This document shows, piece after piece, positions 8,801 through 17,400 of a stretch of 24,495 nucleotides of DNA (positions are counted from its first letter, which is position 1; each line of letters starts with the position of its first letter). The stretch lies in assembly GCA_900128565.1 (NCBI GenBank), contig LT635998.1, positions 1 through 24,495 on the forward strand. The letters run 5' to 3'. Source of the stretch: Stramenopiles sp. TOSAG23-6. Lineage: Eukaryota; Sar. Both the position numbers and the translations under genes were made by a program. Below the pieces are notes generated by a model. The model ran no database searches, was not told the origin of the DNA, and saw only the letters and a list, made by a program, of their open reading frames with translations.

Positions 8801-10598
8801 TCTGAGCGAACCAAAACAAACAAATAATACGCGCATTGTTGTCGTTGGTGCATCCGACTGTGGTATTGCTGTTTTGGAAGCTCTAAATCTTGTAAGACAT
8901 ACACAATTCACAAATCTCAAGCTCATATCTCCTAGTGGTTTACCTCAAGGTCAACCATCTGTACATGAATTAGGCAATAATTTTGTAGAGCTATTGCATC
9001 CCAGATCGCTGTATAGCGAAATAGAATTGGGACAATTGGGATTAAGCAATCAAGTCACAACAATACCAAAAAAGGTTGTAGCGATTGATCGCAGTGCTTC
9101 CTGTGTTGTTATTCCTGCGGCAAATCAAGCTGTAGAGGATATGGTACCGTATGACATACTAATTCTTACTACTGGATTGCAAGACTGTACTGATACAATC
9201 ATTGGCTATGATGTTGAGCTTCCTGAAGGCGTCCATTTTCTTACGCATGCTGCGACTGCAAATTGTGCAGCAACTGCAATAGAGTATGCTGCTACTCACC
9301 AAAACAAAACTATAGTTTATGGTGGGTCACTACGTGCTCTGGAATCTATTGATGCATTGATTCGAGCAGGATTGAACCCAAACTGTATTTCATGGGTTTA
9401 TAAGAAACTTCCTGAGTGCCTCAAGTCACCTGATTTCATTAAGGAGTTGCTTTTCTCGCGTCTCGATAAAATGGGTGTTCAGTATTTTGGTGGAATGTGT
9501 ATTGAACGATTAAATGGAAACGATGAAGGTAATCTAATATCATGCGTCTTTGTACCTGAAAAAGAAGGTCAAATGCTTAATAAGTCTGAGCTTAGTATAT
9601 TGATGGAGTCATCGCGTCAGGCAAAAAATAAAGTAGTTGCTGAGAATAATCTTGAAACGACAATACCAGCTTCACTTATGTTGTGTGCATCTAAACCTGA
9701 TGTTGATGCTGATATATTTGATGCTGTGAATGAATGTGGATTGGTGTATGATGGGAGGCTGGTCGTTGACGGCAACTTTCAAACTGTAGATTCCAAGATT
9801 TATTCAGCTGGTACAGGTGTGAAGTTCTCTCGACGTCTCCGACCCAAATTTCGTCAAGAAAAGTACAATTCACGAGAGCTAGGCGCAAAATTGGCCACTG
9901 CTGTGTTGAGTTCGCTAGATTCTACAATTGCACATCAAAATGTTGATGGGTTAAAATTGCCATCTTTCCAAGAACCAAAGGTAGTTCAATCAATACTTCC
10001 AGGCAGATTACACTTTGCGCGAGTTGGGGTACACGAAATAGACAAACCATTTAGGTCACTTGTAACTATGACCAAGAAAAATTCAGAAGGTGCAGATGAT
10101 GATAATGAAATTAGTTACTGTCAAGTTTTGCTGGACAGGAACCAGCGTATCGCTGAGATATTATGTGTTACAAGTATGCCTGTAGAAGTGAGAAACCTAT
10201 CAAGGCTTGTTGGTATCCACGAGTCCTTCACCAATAGTATGGTGTATAAATATGATCGCGGTAAAATAGAAGACTTTGTGTCCTTCTTCCGGCAAGATTG
10301 GTGCGCTGCTCTATATCACCCTAGATTTCCACTTTTTTACCGCAATTTGCAAAAGATGATTAGTAGAGACAGTGGTTTGGAACATATTTTAGAGGACATG
10401 AAAAAGTTTTTGTGTTCTACGGAAGTAATTGTTGCGGATGAAACTAAAAAGAGTGATTCAATTCGTCTTCGTCATCAAGAGCTGATAGGAGTTGGTGGTT
10501 CTACGTTGGATAAAATCACCTACAGTAAAATTGAACAAAATATTCTAGACTTTCTGAAAAATAACAAAGGGGTGCTATCCAAAGTGTATTCCATTTAA
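5865..10598 (+). CDS. CFAP61: CFAP61-like axonemal protein with inserted degenerate adenylate kinase domain
   Basis: A 1577-residue ORF from ATG 5865. CFAP61 (FAP61/CaM-IP3) is known as part of the calmodulin- and spoke-associated complex at the base of radial spokes and is needed for ciliary motility. Residues 1-290 match its GNAT-like N-terminal region (opening F-V-R-R-A-T-x-x-D). A run of Asp/Glu follows near 297-312. Residues about 500-620 look like adenylate kinase: G-P-P-K-A-G-T-S-T at 503-511 and L-D-G-F-P-T-K near 580. The P-loop Lys of GPPGxGKGT is Thr and the Arg of the D-G-F-P-R motif is not aligned, so catalysis is doubtful. The CFAP61 core then resumes (N-A-F-A-I-T-L-F-C-L-D-D). 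A Rossmann/FAD-NAD oxidoreductase-like part follows from about 988 (I-V-V-V-G-A-S-D-C-G) to the end. I am confident of the family. I cannot say from sequence alone how widespread the kinase insert is. Confidence 0.85.
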   Translation: MANLFVRRATQDDAKLVNDLIDANDVSTKERWGEVEVDECIEMSLFSVVVLDGSRLVGFASFSQFCPDKGRTTDLWLDFITNKEICVANLLWLTYFVVDPMYEMEVTEQVMRTTFNTIPRLDFVLLVSAIETPPFFIHDVFVSLKLAQGEPSGGQTNILSCHRDFYLSSFTVRLARVDDHDDLNPIFKKQVDYLQDTYGEFFVADLIGAQDEENKALVAEVEGKAVGLLALSSDIDVTLLQQCFDLESYNELIRHKTVVVKEDPVLRDPVLFLLADGVLDSLRVEVDNEGIGTEIPSNSEEDDEDEDEDEDSPPPEFGIKWDALRATIEAKVDDSDWTHLNIPVMVMDLAKLLKEERWLTEESIQELKEAEETGLAANAGKVWSWSELLEVLTKYKNCRVLWKSWFYDRSKDKCKNVVKKLPENATTKDLYEYIMNSGPDSAENKATLKGILESAFLPDDEEMKELADMELIEKVLNLYAIEMRSVSIRNWAPKGGLRISVTGPPKAGTSTVAARVASELNLPCLELNAVLEAASQDPEDERSVKLKEMIDAGEVPNDIAAKWMVERLAALDCANGYVLDGFPTKNSQQREFEKAGIVLDKILVLKVSDAMVLAGHTGEKIAPESDLSKWRMDFGNVEMSEDKRKEGSRVASCKLKVNTSEVAAISLTLANLDRWLDPPDKPPKTEVLELCNAFAITLFCLDDAFESRAADFLDIAFDLFPEIDFCIITMPPTASESTLLRHFSVPKSRPNNTFSHVMYAMHRHALLGIHDITVSRLGSSEVDIALSTITNNAQMNQVPFSESMKESARKRLLKAISLENIALIDSPSVVAFKAECVGQHIATIVINSSLTDSESKCQNLAENFCVEDVACTKFHKPLQQATLIDFSINPIFQRQSRYILQEIMRQAKKTIIYIHSDPNSVSSALLAPVVSEFVQVKPQLAAQSNPSQLVALHEANVAKGDKADVEVVNFALYILPQCLLSEPKQTNNTRIVVVGASDCGIAVLEALNLVRHTQFTNLKLISPSGLPQGQPSVHELGNNFVELLHPRSLYSEIELGQLGLSNQVTTIPKKVVAIDRSASCVVIPAANQAVEDMVPYDILILTTGLQDCTDTIIGYDVELPEGVHFLTHAATANCAATAIEYAATHQNKTIVYGGSLRALESIDALIRAGLNPNCISWVYKKLPECLKSPDFIKELLFSRLDKMGVQYFGGMCIERLNGNDEGNLISCVFVPEKEGQMLNKSELSILMESSRQAKNKVVAENNLETTIPASLMLCASKPDVDADIFDAVNECGLVYDGRLVVDGNFQTVDSKIYSAGTGVKFSRRLRPKFRQEKYNSRELGAKLATAVLSSLDSTIAHQNVDGLKLPSFQEPKVVQSILPGRLHFARVGVHEIDKPFRSLVTMTKKNSEGADDDNEISYCQVLLDRNQRIAEILCVTSMPVEVRNLSRLVGIHESFTNSMVYKYDRGKIEDFVSFFRQDWCAALYHPRFPLFYRNLQKMISRDSGLEHILEDMKKFLCSTEVIVADETKKSDSIRLRHQELIGVGGSTLDKITYSKIEQNILDFLKNNKGVLSKVYSI

Positions 10599-10754
10599 GC
10601 ATTCAATTCAGAAAAAAAAGTAAGAACATTTTTTTCAGTGAAAAATAAAAGCAAAATTTGTTGATAATCGGATTTTAATTTAAGAAATGTTCTCAATTTC
10701 CCCACTTAAAATAACTCACATATCCTTCATAATACTCAAGCATATAGTCTTTTT
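10599..10754. terminator. Shared 3' region of CFAP61 and the mastigoneme-like gene
   Basis: A 156-bp convergent spacer. AATAAA at 10644-10649, 46 bp after the CFAP61 stop, could be its poly(A) signal. T-rich and A-rich tracts flank it. No gene was seen. Confidence 0.35.
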
Positions 10755-12785
10755 TTAACTCCCAGAAGACAAAGCATTTTGTACTGAGCAGTCATGCTCA
10801 GTGAATCCAGCAAAGCATTTACATTGTCCAGTACCGTTATCACAGAGGCCACGATTTGAGCATTCGTCATTCTCTTTGTTTCCGTGTGTATACGTTTTGA
10901 CTGTATCATCATAAGTTCCGGGTAAAATTGGGCGATAGATACTGAACATTCCGACTCCTCCACTTGTCGTCACACTCCAAGTACCAGTTACATTTGCATC
11001 TAAATTTTGACACATATACTTGGTGTAAATTTTGTTGCCCCTGTCATCAATGCTGCAGGGTTGTTGAAAGTCACCTCCAGGTGCGTTAGTCATAAGAGTA
11101 CCTTCACTTGTATTCCCAAATCTGTAGCGAGCGCGCATGAGCGGAATAGCGCCTGAATTTTTAAGAAATGTCACATTGAATCCTGTATCAGACCATTCTG
11201 AGTTACCGCTACATTCAGTTTCATTTGATGGCTCTAATTCACCATCCTCTCCAATGCATCGACCCGAAGTCCAAGTATGAGAAGAATCATTAATGCAATC
11301 ATTTTTACTCATACTTACAACTGATGTCGAACTGTCGTTTATGCACTGGGCAAAAGCATTGACCTCAATATCTTGAACGACTTTGTTTGGGAGCGATTCC
11401 AATGCTTGTTTCACATTCACTTCCAGATTAGAGAAATCAAAAAGATTGATAGATTCAGTAATCCACGAGTCTCCCATTTCATCTGTAAACTCCAACGAAA
11501 ATAAAAAAGTGTCACCCATTTTCAGCAAACCATCATTTCCATTCTGAGAGGGATCACCATGAAAATCTGCCATTATATATGCCTCATCTTTATTTTTGAA
11601 TGCGACTGCCTGAACTTCATTTCTGTTGTTAAGGCGTGTAATTGGATCATCCCCCATAGGACACTTTTGTAGAGAACAATCAGTGCCTTTATAACCCGCG
11701 TCACAAACACAACGTTGAGTCTTGTATGCGTCCCATGCGTTGTAGTCGATTCCAACGATGTCAATTAGACGACGACAGAGACCATGTCCAGAGCAATCGT
11801 TTGGACAAGCGGTTCGAGAGCACGCTTCGCCAGTATAACCTGGGAAACATTGGCATTCCCCAGTAGCTCTGTTGCAAGTTCCTTTGTTTGAACACTCCAT
11901 GTAGAAATGAGCTTCGTCAAAATCACTGATATTACCTGCAGATGATTGGGCAATAGCATGAGCATGGTTTGTAGGATAAGCTTCCCACTCATCGGTGTTT
12001 GACCATTGTACCTTATACGTAGATGGTGTAATGCTACAGACAATAGTTGCGGTTCGATGCGCGGAGTTTCCATTTGCGTGGCTACCTCCGGAATAAGTTG
12101 TCGGTGGTGTATCATAGTCGGAGTCTCCACCTGGTTGAACCTTTATTTCGTATATTAAATCGTCATTCGATGGCACTCTGTCATCAGCCGCGTAAATATC
12201 AAAAGCAATTGCGTAGTCCAATTTCATACCAAATGATCGCTGTGTTGAAGTTTTGCAAGCTTCAACATAGCCGTAAATATCATTGGCTTGATACGGCTTT
12301 TGTGGTGATGGAGGATTAAGAGGGTCTTGCGAATACTCAACGATGATGTCCGATAACATTTCGTACTTCGTACCCGTACTTGAACAGTCACCTGATTCAT
12401 CACATACTGAAAAAGTTGTTCTTTCAATAGGTGATTTTGTAACAGTACCCGCAATAGGATCGACAATATCAAGTTCAGCACCCTTCATCGTTTCGGTAAT
12501 TGGAGTTGTGTCGCCGAGTTTTGTAAAAAATGACGCTGTGGAACCAAGAACGACCCGATATGTTGCCCGACTGGTGGATATACGCCCGTCTGCGTTTAAA
12601 TCACCGGTTGGTGTGTCAATAAAACTGTGGCCAAAGCCGCATACTCGTTCCGAACAATCTGCCCCCATAAAGTTACGATAACAATCACATGCAGAGTAAG
12701 TATTGCAGTTTCCATTACCAGAGCAGTCATTAGGACAACTTGCTTTTACTACCCAAAGGCAAGACAAGGCAATAATTACTTTCAT
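10755..12785 (-). CDS. Secreted EGF-type protein, mastigoneme (Ocm1/Sig1)-like
   Basis: Complete 676-residue ORF with an N-terminal signal peptide (about 1-15, M-K-V-I-I-A-L-S-C-L-W-V-V-K-A). An EGF-like module opens the mature protein (C-P-N-D-C-S-G-N-G-N-C, residues 17-50). A unique region follows to about 290, then two more EGF-like modules (about 293-375), the second with a W-D-A-Y spacer and the tail C-P-M-G-D-D-P. A second unique region has Cys/Ser-rich internal repetition near 485-530 (C-I-N-D-S-S twice), and a last EGF module lies at about 642-668. The C-P-N-D-C-S-G-x-G plus W-D-A...C-x-C-D-x-G-Y...C-P-x-G-D-D-P signature is what I know from heterokont Sig1/Ocm1 proteins, which build flagellar hairs. 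There is no membrane anchor, consistent with an extracellular structural role. The neighbour CFAP61 is also flagellar. The family call is from memory of motifs; exact orthology is unverified. Confidence 0.75.
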   Translation of the reverse strand: MKVIIALSCLWVVKASCPNDCSGNGNCNTYSACDCYRNFMGADCSERVCGFGHSFIDTPTGDLNADGRISTSRATYRVVLGSTASFFTKLGDTTPITETMKGAELDIVDPIAGTVTKSPIERTTFSVCDESGDCSSTGTKYEMLSDIIVEYSQDPLNPPSPQKPYQANDIYGYVEACKTSTQRSFGMKLDYAIAFDIYAADDRVPSNDDLIYEIKVQPGGDSDYDTPPTTYSGGSHANGNSAHRTATIVCSITPSTYKVQWSNTDEWEAYPTNHAHAIAQSSAGNISDFDEAHFYMECSNKGTCNRATGECQCFPGYTGEACSRTACPNDCSGHGLCRRLIDIVGIDYNAWDAYKTQRCVCDAGYKGTDCSLQKCPMGDDPITRLNNRNEVQAVAFKNKDEAYIMADFHGDPSQNGNDGLLKMGDTFLFSLEFTDEMGDSWITESINLFDFSNLEVNVKQALESLPNKVVQDIEVNAFAQCINDSSTSVVSMSKNDCINDSSHTWTSGRCIGEDGELEPSNETECSGNSEWSDTGFNVTFLKNSGAIPLMRARYRFGNTSEGTLMTNAPGGDFQQPCSIDDRGNKIYTKYMCQNLDANVTGTWSVTTSGGVGMFSIYRPILPGTYDDTVKTYTHGNKENDECSNRGLCDNGTGQCKCFAGFTEHDCSVQNALSSGS

Positions 12786-13168
12786 AATTTTTTGAAATGA
12801 GAAAAAACTTTGTTAGTCTGCAAAAAGAAAGATAATACGAAAGATAATACTATATCTTTTAGTTTAGTTACCGTTGATATTTTGGTTTACGTTGGATTGA
12901 TATAGAGAGATCTCGAGTAGTCAGAGATAAAATGCGCAGTTTCTCTTTTATACGAGTTTCCGTAGTAATATAGAAGGGTGTTCAGCAAAATGACAAAAAA
13001 ATACCTATACCGTTACATCGATCTTTTTTTTCTTCGGAGATTATTTTGGCGAATTCTTCCCGTTTTCAGTAACGGCAGGCTACGTACACGACAACTCTAA
13101 CCTCTACTACTAGTCCTACTATTCTTCCTCAAACTCACGAAAGATCATCGGCACAAATAAAGTTAAAT
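12786..13168. promoter_or_regulatory. Divergent promoter between the mastigoneme-like and SLOG-like genes
   Basis: This 383-bp spacer contains no gene. It has a perfect 12-bp tandem duplication GAAAGATAATAC (12827-12850) near the mastigoneme start, a GAGATCTC palindrome at 12907-12914, and ACTACTAGT at 13106-13114, 54 bp before the plus-strand ATG. Local T-rich tracts occur near 13023-13032. Confidence 0.45.
13106..13114 (+). promoter_or_regulatory. ACTACTAGT promoter motif
   Basis: Same 9-mer as at 5694 and 18931. It is 54 bp upstream of the ATG at 13169. Confidence 0.45.
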
Positions 13169-14368
13169 ATGGAAGATGTACCAAACGACAATGTAGTCAC
13201 CGCTGATACCAATAAGGATGAAGTTGCTGGTGATAATAATGTCGACAAACCAAAAGTGAATGCTGTGGATACTTCAGTGAAGGAACAAAAAGGAAGTAGA
13301 GGCGCACCACCAAAACGAGGTCCAAACCCAAAAGTGGCGAATATAAAAACCCCAAGTACCCGTGTCAAGATTGAAACTGGAAAACCAAAACCAACCGCAA
13401 AAGTAGTAGAAGCACCATCTTCATCGTCGTCGTCAGAATCATCATCATCGACAGAATCATCAACTACAGTTTCATCGGCACCACAAAGAAATGTCAAAAA
13501 ATACACTCGATCTTCGATCACGCGAGACAGAGTAATGGCACTGAAAAGAAAAAAACGCAAAGCATTGCGAAAAGAGCAGTGTCCAATAACTCGATTATCA
13601 CCAAGCGAATTTGTTGCGGCTGAGTATTGGACATGGCTTGGTATCAATAGAAGTTCCACGTATTCCATCCCATGCCCAATCATCATTATTGTAGGTAGTT
13701 CACCACTTACAGTGGCAGATGACTCTGATGATACAGATACAGAAGCAAACATTTTACAACAGCATGCACGATTAGCTCGTGTGATGGCTTTTGGTGTACT
13801 GAAAGCAGCTCGACATAGTGGTGCAATTGTAATTGGGGCAGGTGTATCCAGTTCATGGATTGGTAGCCAAGAAACATATAATATGTTGAAAAATGAAGCA
13901 GCATTACGATATCCAGGAAAAGAAAAACGGCCTTCTGGCATAGATGTTCTTGGCGTGAGACCTGAACATGGCGAGGGTGATACTGGAGGCTATAATTTCA
14001 CTAACCAAATTTCATTGACAGGACTGAAAAGCTGGGGTGACGTAGGAAGTAGTGAAGACAACGCTGATCCATTCACATACTCACGTGCAGTAGAAGTAAT
14101 GGCAGATAAATTGACAGCTTCAACTGGAAGTGTTTCAAGAAAGGGCACAGTCATTGCTGTTGTTGGGGGAGATCCAGACCCTGCTTCTAAACCACTTCTA
14201 AAGCTAATACATGACAGGGGATGGGAAGTGATTAAATTGGATGGAACTGGGAGATTAAATCTTCCCAAAACAATGAGTGCTCGGTGCTGTCCATTTCGAT
14301 GTTGTCCAACCGAAATAGCTACTCTAATATACATGCTACAAACCACAACTGCTCTCAATTTATCATGA
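13169..14368 (+). CDS. SLOG/LSDAT-like nucleotide-binding-fold protein with basic low-complexity N-terminus
   Basis: 399 residues from ATG 13169. Residues 1-140 are low complexity: charged, Pro/Lys-rich, a Ser/Glu run near 88-105, then a Lys/Arg cluster (R-K-K-R-K). The folded part begins near 150. I see a Rossmann-like order: hydrophobic strand C-P-I-I-I-I-V-G-S-S (167-176); helix and strand ending A-I-V-I-G-A-G-V-S-S-S-W (near 218-229); V-L-G-V-R-P-E (near 260); S-W-G-D (near 287-290); strand V-I-A-V-V-G-G-D-P-D-P (near 327-337); W-E-V-I-K-L-D-G-T-G-R (near 351-361). This order resembles LSDAT/SLOG domains (TRPM N-terminus and bacterial stand-alone forms), which bind nucleotide-derived ligands. 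The usual G-G-T/S-x-x-G-V-M turn is altered to G-A-G-V-S-S-S-W. The assignment is moderate; the ligand is unknown. It is convergent with the SUN gene. Confidence 0.6.
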   Translation: MEDVPNDNVVTADTNKDEVAGDNNVDKPKVNAVDTSVKEQKGSRGAPPKRGPNPKVANIKTPSTRVKIETGKPKPTAKVVEAPSSSSSSESSSSTESSTTVSSAPQRNVKKYTRSSITRDRVMALKRKKRKALRKEQCPITRLSPSEFVAAEYWTWLGINRSSTYSIPCPIIIIVGSSPLTVADDSDDTDTEANILQQHARLARVMAFGVLKAARHSGAIVIGAGVSSSWIGSQETYNMLKNEAALRYPGKEKRPSGIDVLGVRPEHGEGDTGGYNFTNQISLTGLKSWGDVGSSEDNADPFTYSRAVEVMADKLTASTGSVSRKGTVIAVVGGDPDPASKPLLKLIHDRGWEVIKLDGTGRLNLPKTMSARCCPFRCCPTEIATLIYMLQTTTALNLS

Positions 14369-14447
14369 AAAGGTAAAAGAGAGCAGGATTAAATACATGT
14401 AAACACTATGAAAAATTACAATAAAGGAATACAGTATTTAATTCAAT
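14369..14447. terminator. Shared 3' region of the SLOG-like and SUN-domain genes
   Basis: A 79-bp convergent spacer. AATAAA at 14420-14425, 52 bp after the TGA of the plus-strand gene, is a possible poly(A) signal. The two transcripts probably overlap at their 3' ends. Confidence 0.35.
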
Positions 14448-17400
14448 TTAATCAGCTTCACATTGATTTCCTTTCTTCTTCTTACTATTATAAATATCAC
14501 TAGACTGTGACACAAATGGAGGATTGGTTGATGATATGTTTTCTTTTTGTGTAGAATGAAACTCTTCAGTGCTCTCTTGCAAAGAATTTGACACTTTATA
14601 TTTCGGTGAAGAGATTGTAGGTGAATCAATAGCTGATGACAAATTTTGTATAGGTACACTCGATTTACTTCGAGTACGACTATAAGTTATTAGTCGCCTT
14701 CGCAGAGACGACATCTTCTGATTTGTATGGTCACCATCGCCGCCAAAATCACTACTACTTCGACTCTTCACAATGTATACGTTACTATCTCGTTTTTTTA
14801 ACTTTTTACGCATATCCCTACCCAAATACTTAGAAAACATCCTTCTATCTCTATTAGGCACAGAATACCAAACTGGAGTTTGCTCATCACTATAATATGA
14901 ATATGAATCTGAATCATAATCTCGATCGATATCACGCCTCACACGATGCTTCTTATCCCACTTCAGATAGGACCTATTATTACTAGGAGTCTTCATATTT
15001 CGGCGCATTGTACCATTTACTTCAGAGCTAACACCTCCTTCTTCACGTGGCAAAAAACACCTATAAATCCAAGCTACAACCCTGCAGCATGGTAATTGGA
15101 AGCCACAGCATGTGAAACGCAGAACTCTACACATAAAATTATATGGCAAAAGAATACACCAACGGCGCCAACTACGGACTTTTCTATCTCTTGAATTGCG
15201 TTGAACTTCGTCCCGACTATTGAGGTGGTAATAAAACATACATATCAGTAAGAGTGGGATTCGTACTTCATCAGGAGCAACAGCAAATATACAAGCGAAA
15301 ATTATAGTGAGAAGAATGGATCGTAAACATATAAGCAGTAACCAAGAGCCTAGCAAAACCATATACATTTGCTGTAACCATATCTGATGCTGAAGTGCCA
15401 TTGATTCACCAGCACTTTGAAGACCAACAGCATGAATAGCTTCACCAGCACCAGCAACTGCTGCAGCACTACTTGCGGCAATCGAAATACGTAATTCCGA
15501 CATTGCTTTAGATGTCGTCTTATTGAAATGTAAAATAGACTCCTTGTAGGCTGCATAATCTTCCATAATACGTTTACGTTCAACGGCAGCTAATTTATAA
15601 CCGTTAGCAGCTTCAGCTACTTCCGCAGTCAAAGTAGACACATGTGAAACAGATTTTTTCATTGTAGATAAACCAGAAAGAAGCTTAGTATTCATATCAT
15701 TGACAAATTGTTCAAGGACTGTTTGACTCATCTTGATCTGCTTCATTTGTGACGAGATAGTCTCAAAAACATTGAGCATTGACTCTGAAGATTTTGGCCT
15801 CTGTTGAGTTGATTGTCTTTTCTCTTCCTTCGTTTTTGTTTCAATTTGTTTTCTTTCGGTTGATTCAATTGAATTTTTTTCTCTTTTAGGCTTGCTTTCT
15901 GAACTTATTGTATCATTCTTTACTGATTTATTCGTAATTGTTTCTACACTCTTAGCATCTAAATCCTGTGACAACGTCCGGGGATCAATCCCCTGCTTTG
16001 GTCTGTCTTCCTTTATAGTTGGAATCCCCTGCTTTGGTCTGTCTTCCTTTATAGTTGGAATCCCCTCCTTTGGTCTGTCTTCCTTTATAGTTGGAATATT
16101 TTCAGAATCTACCTTAGATGTACTACTAATTTCTGTTTCGGCAGAGGAAGGAACGTTTTGAAAACCTTTTTCCGTTGACTTTTCTCCAGTTGCATCGACA
16201 TTCTCTTCTACGACTTCATTATCTTTCGTAGGTGTATCATTATCCGAAGCTTCAACCTTTTCCACGGGATTTTTATCATGCCCAAGTAATTCTAAAACAA
16301 CTGCTTTCACTTTAGCAACGGGGCCAGTTTGGGAGACAGTTTTATCTTCATCAACAGTCGAGGGGATCAAACCAGTGCTACTCAATTTATCCATTACAGC
16401 GGCAGTTGCTTCTTTAATTGCATCTGCAGCACTTTTATCCTGTGTAGAATCCGGATTGCTCGCTTTATCAGTACCAGAGGGTGCAGAAGTTGAGTTTTTT
16501 TCAAGAGTATTTTTATCAACTGTGTTATTTACTACTTCCTTTTTCATAGGATCGTTTCCACGTTTTGAGTCAACAGTCACCTGTGTGTCAGTGACATAAT
16601 TCTTATCACCATTATTCGAGAGAGAAGAAGCCGAGTTTAACGTTTTGTCAACTTCATCGGCATTTTTGACCTGATTTATTAGCTCTTTACCGTTTCGATT
16701 GATATCTTTTGAATTATTATCAGAAACACTATCACTTTCAGCAGTTCGAGCTTTGTCATCATATGAATCATTATGCGAAGTAGTGCTTTTCGTCACATCG
16801 CTATTCACAGTCATATCGACATTATGAGAAGAAACAGAAGTACCATTTTCATCGCAATTTTCACAGATGTCTGGTACAAGTTCTGTGGAACTTTCACCCT
16901 CATCAATTTTTACATCTTCCTTAGTCTCATTCACATTCTTATTCGTACTCATTGAACTACTATCATTTCCATTGGAATCAATAGATGGAGATGGGTTATT
17001 GTCTTCAATAATATCTGGGATCTGTTGTATTTCATTTTGGGAATTATTTTTTTCATTATCAGGCAAATATTGTAGTTCATCTATTGATGTTTTATTCTCC
17101 TCTCCATTCAATGGCCTAGTTTTAATTTCTAAAGGATCATCTACTTTTTGATCCTCATTTTGTTTTGACAGATCTTCAGAACCAATTATCGTTCCGTCAT
17201 TATCTTCTATTGTTTGTAGATCATCTACATTGAGTTGTTTCTGACTATCGTCTATATCTACTACTTCATCTACAACTTTTCTATTATCTTCGCTTTCACC
17301 ACTTTGTTTAACCCCTGATAAATCATCCTCATCACCTATAGTTTCATCTTTCACGCTGTCCGAATCAGATGTTTCAATTTTGGAAGAGTCACTGCCATTA

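Noticed and set aside
11765-12130. 121-codon and similar ORFs inside the mastigoneme-like gene
   Set aside because: Other-frame shadows; the EGF frame explains the region.
12827-12850. 12-bp tandem duplication as an operator
   Set aside because: A single occurrence with no counterpart elsewhere; simple slippage explains it.
13135-13941. 268-codon minus-strand ORF opposite the SLOG-like gene
   Set aside because: It is the antisense shadow of a Ser/Asp-rich region; the plus-strand frame has a sensible fold and start.
15987-16094. Three 36-bp repeats resembling a short CRISPR array
   Set aside because: Copies abut without spacers and encode in-frame 12-residue units of the SUN protein.
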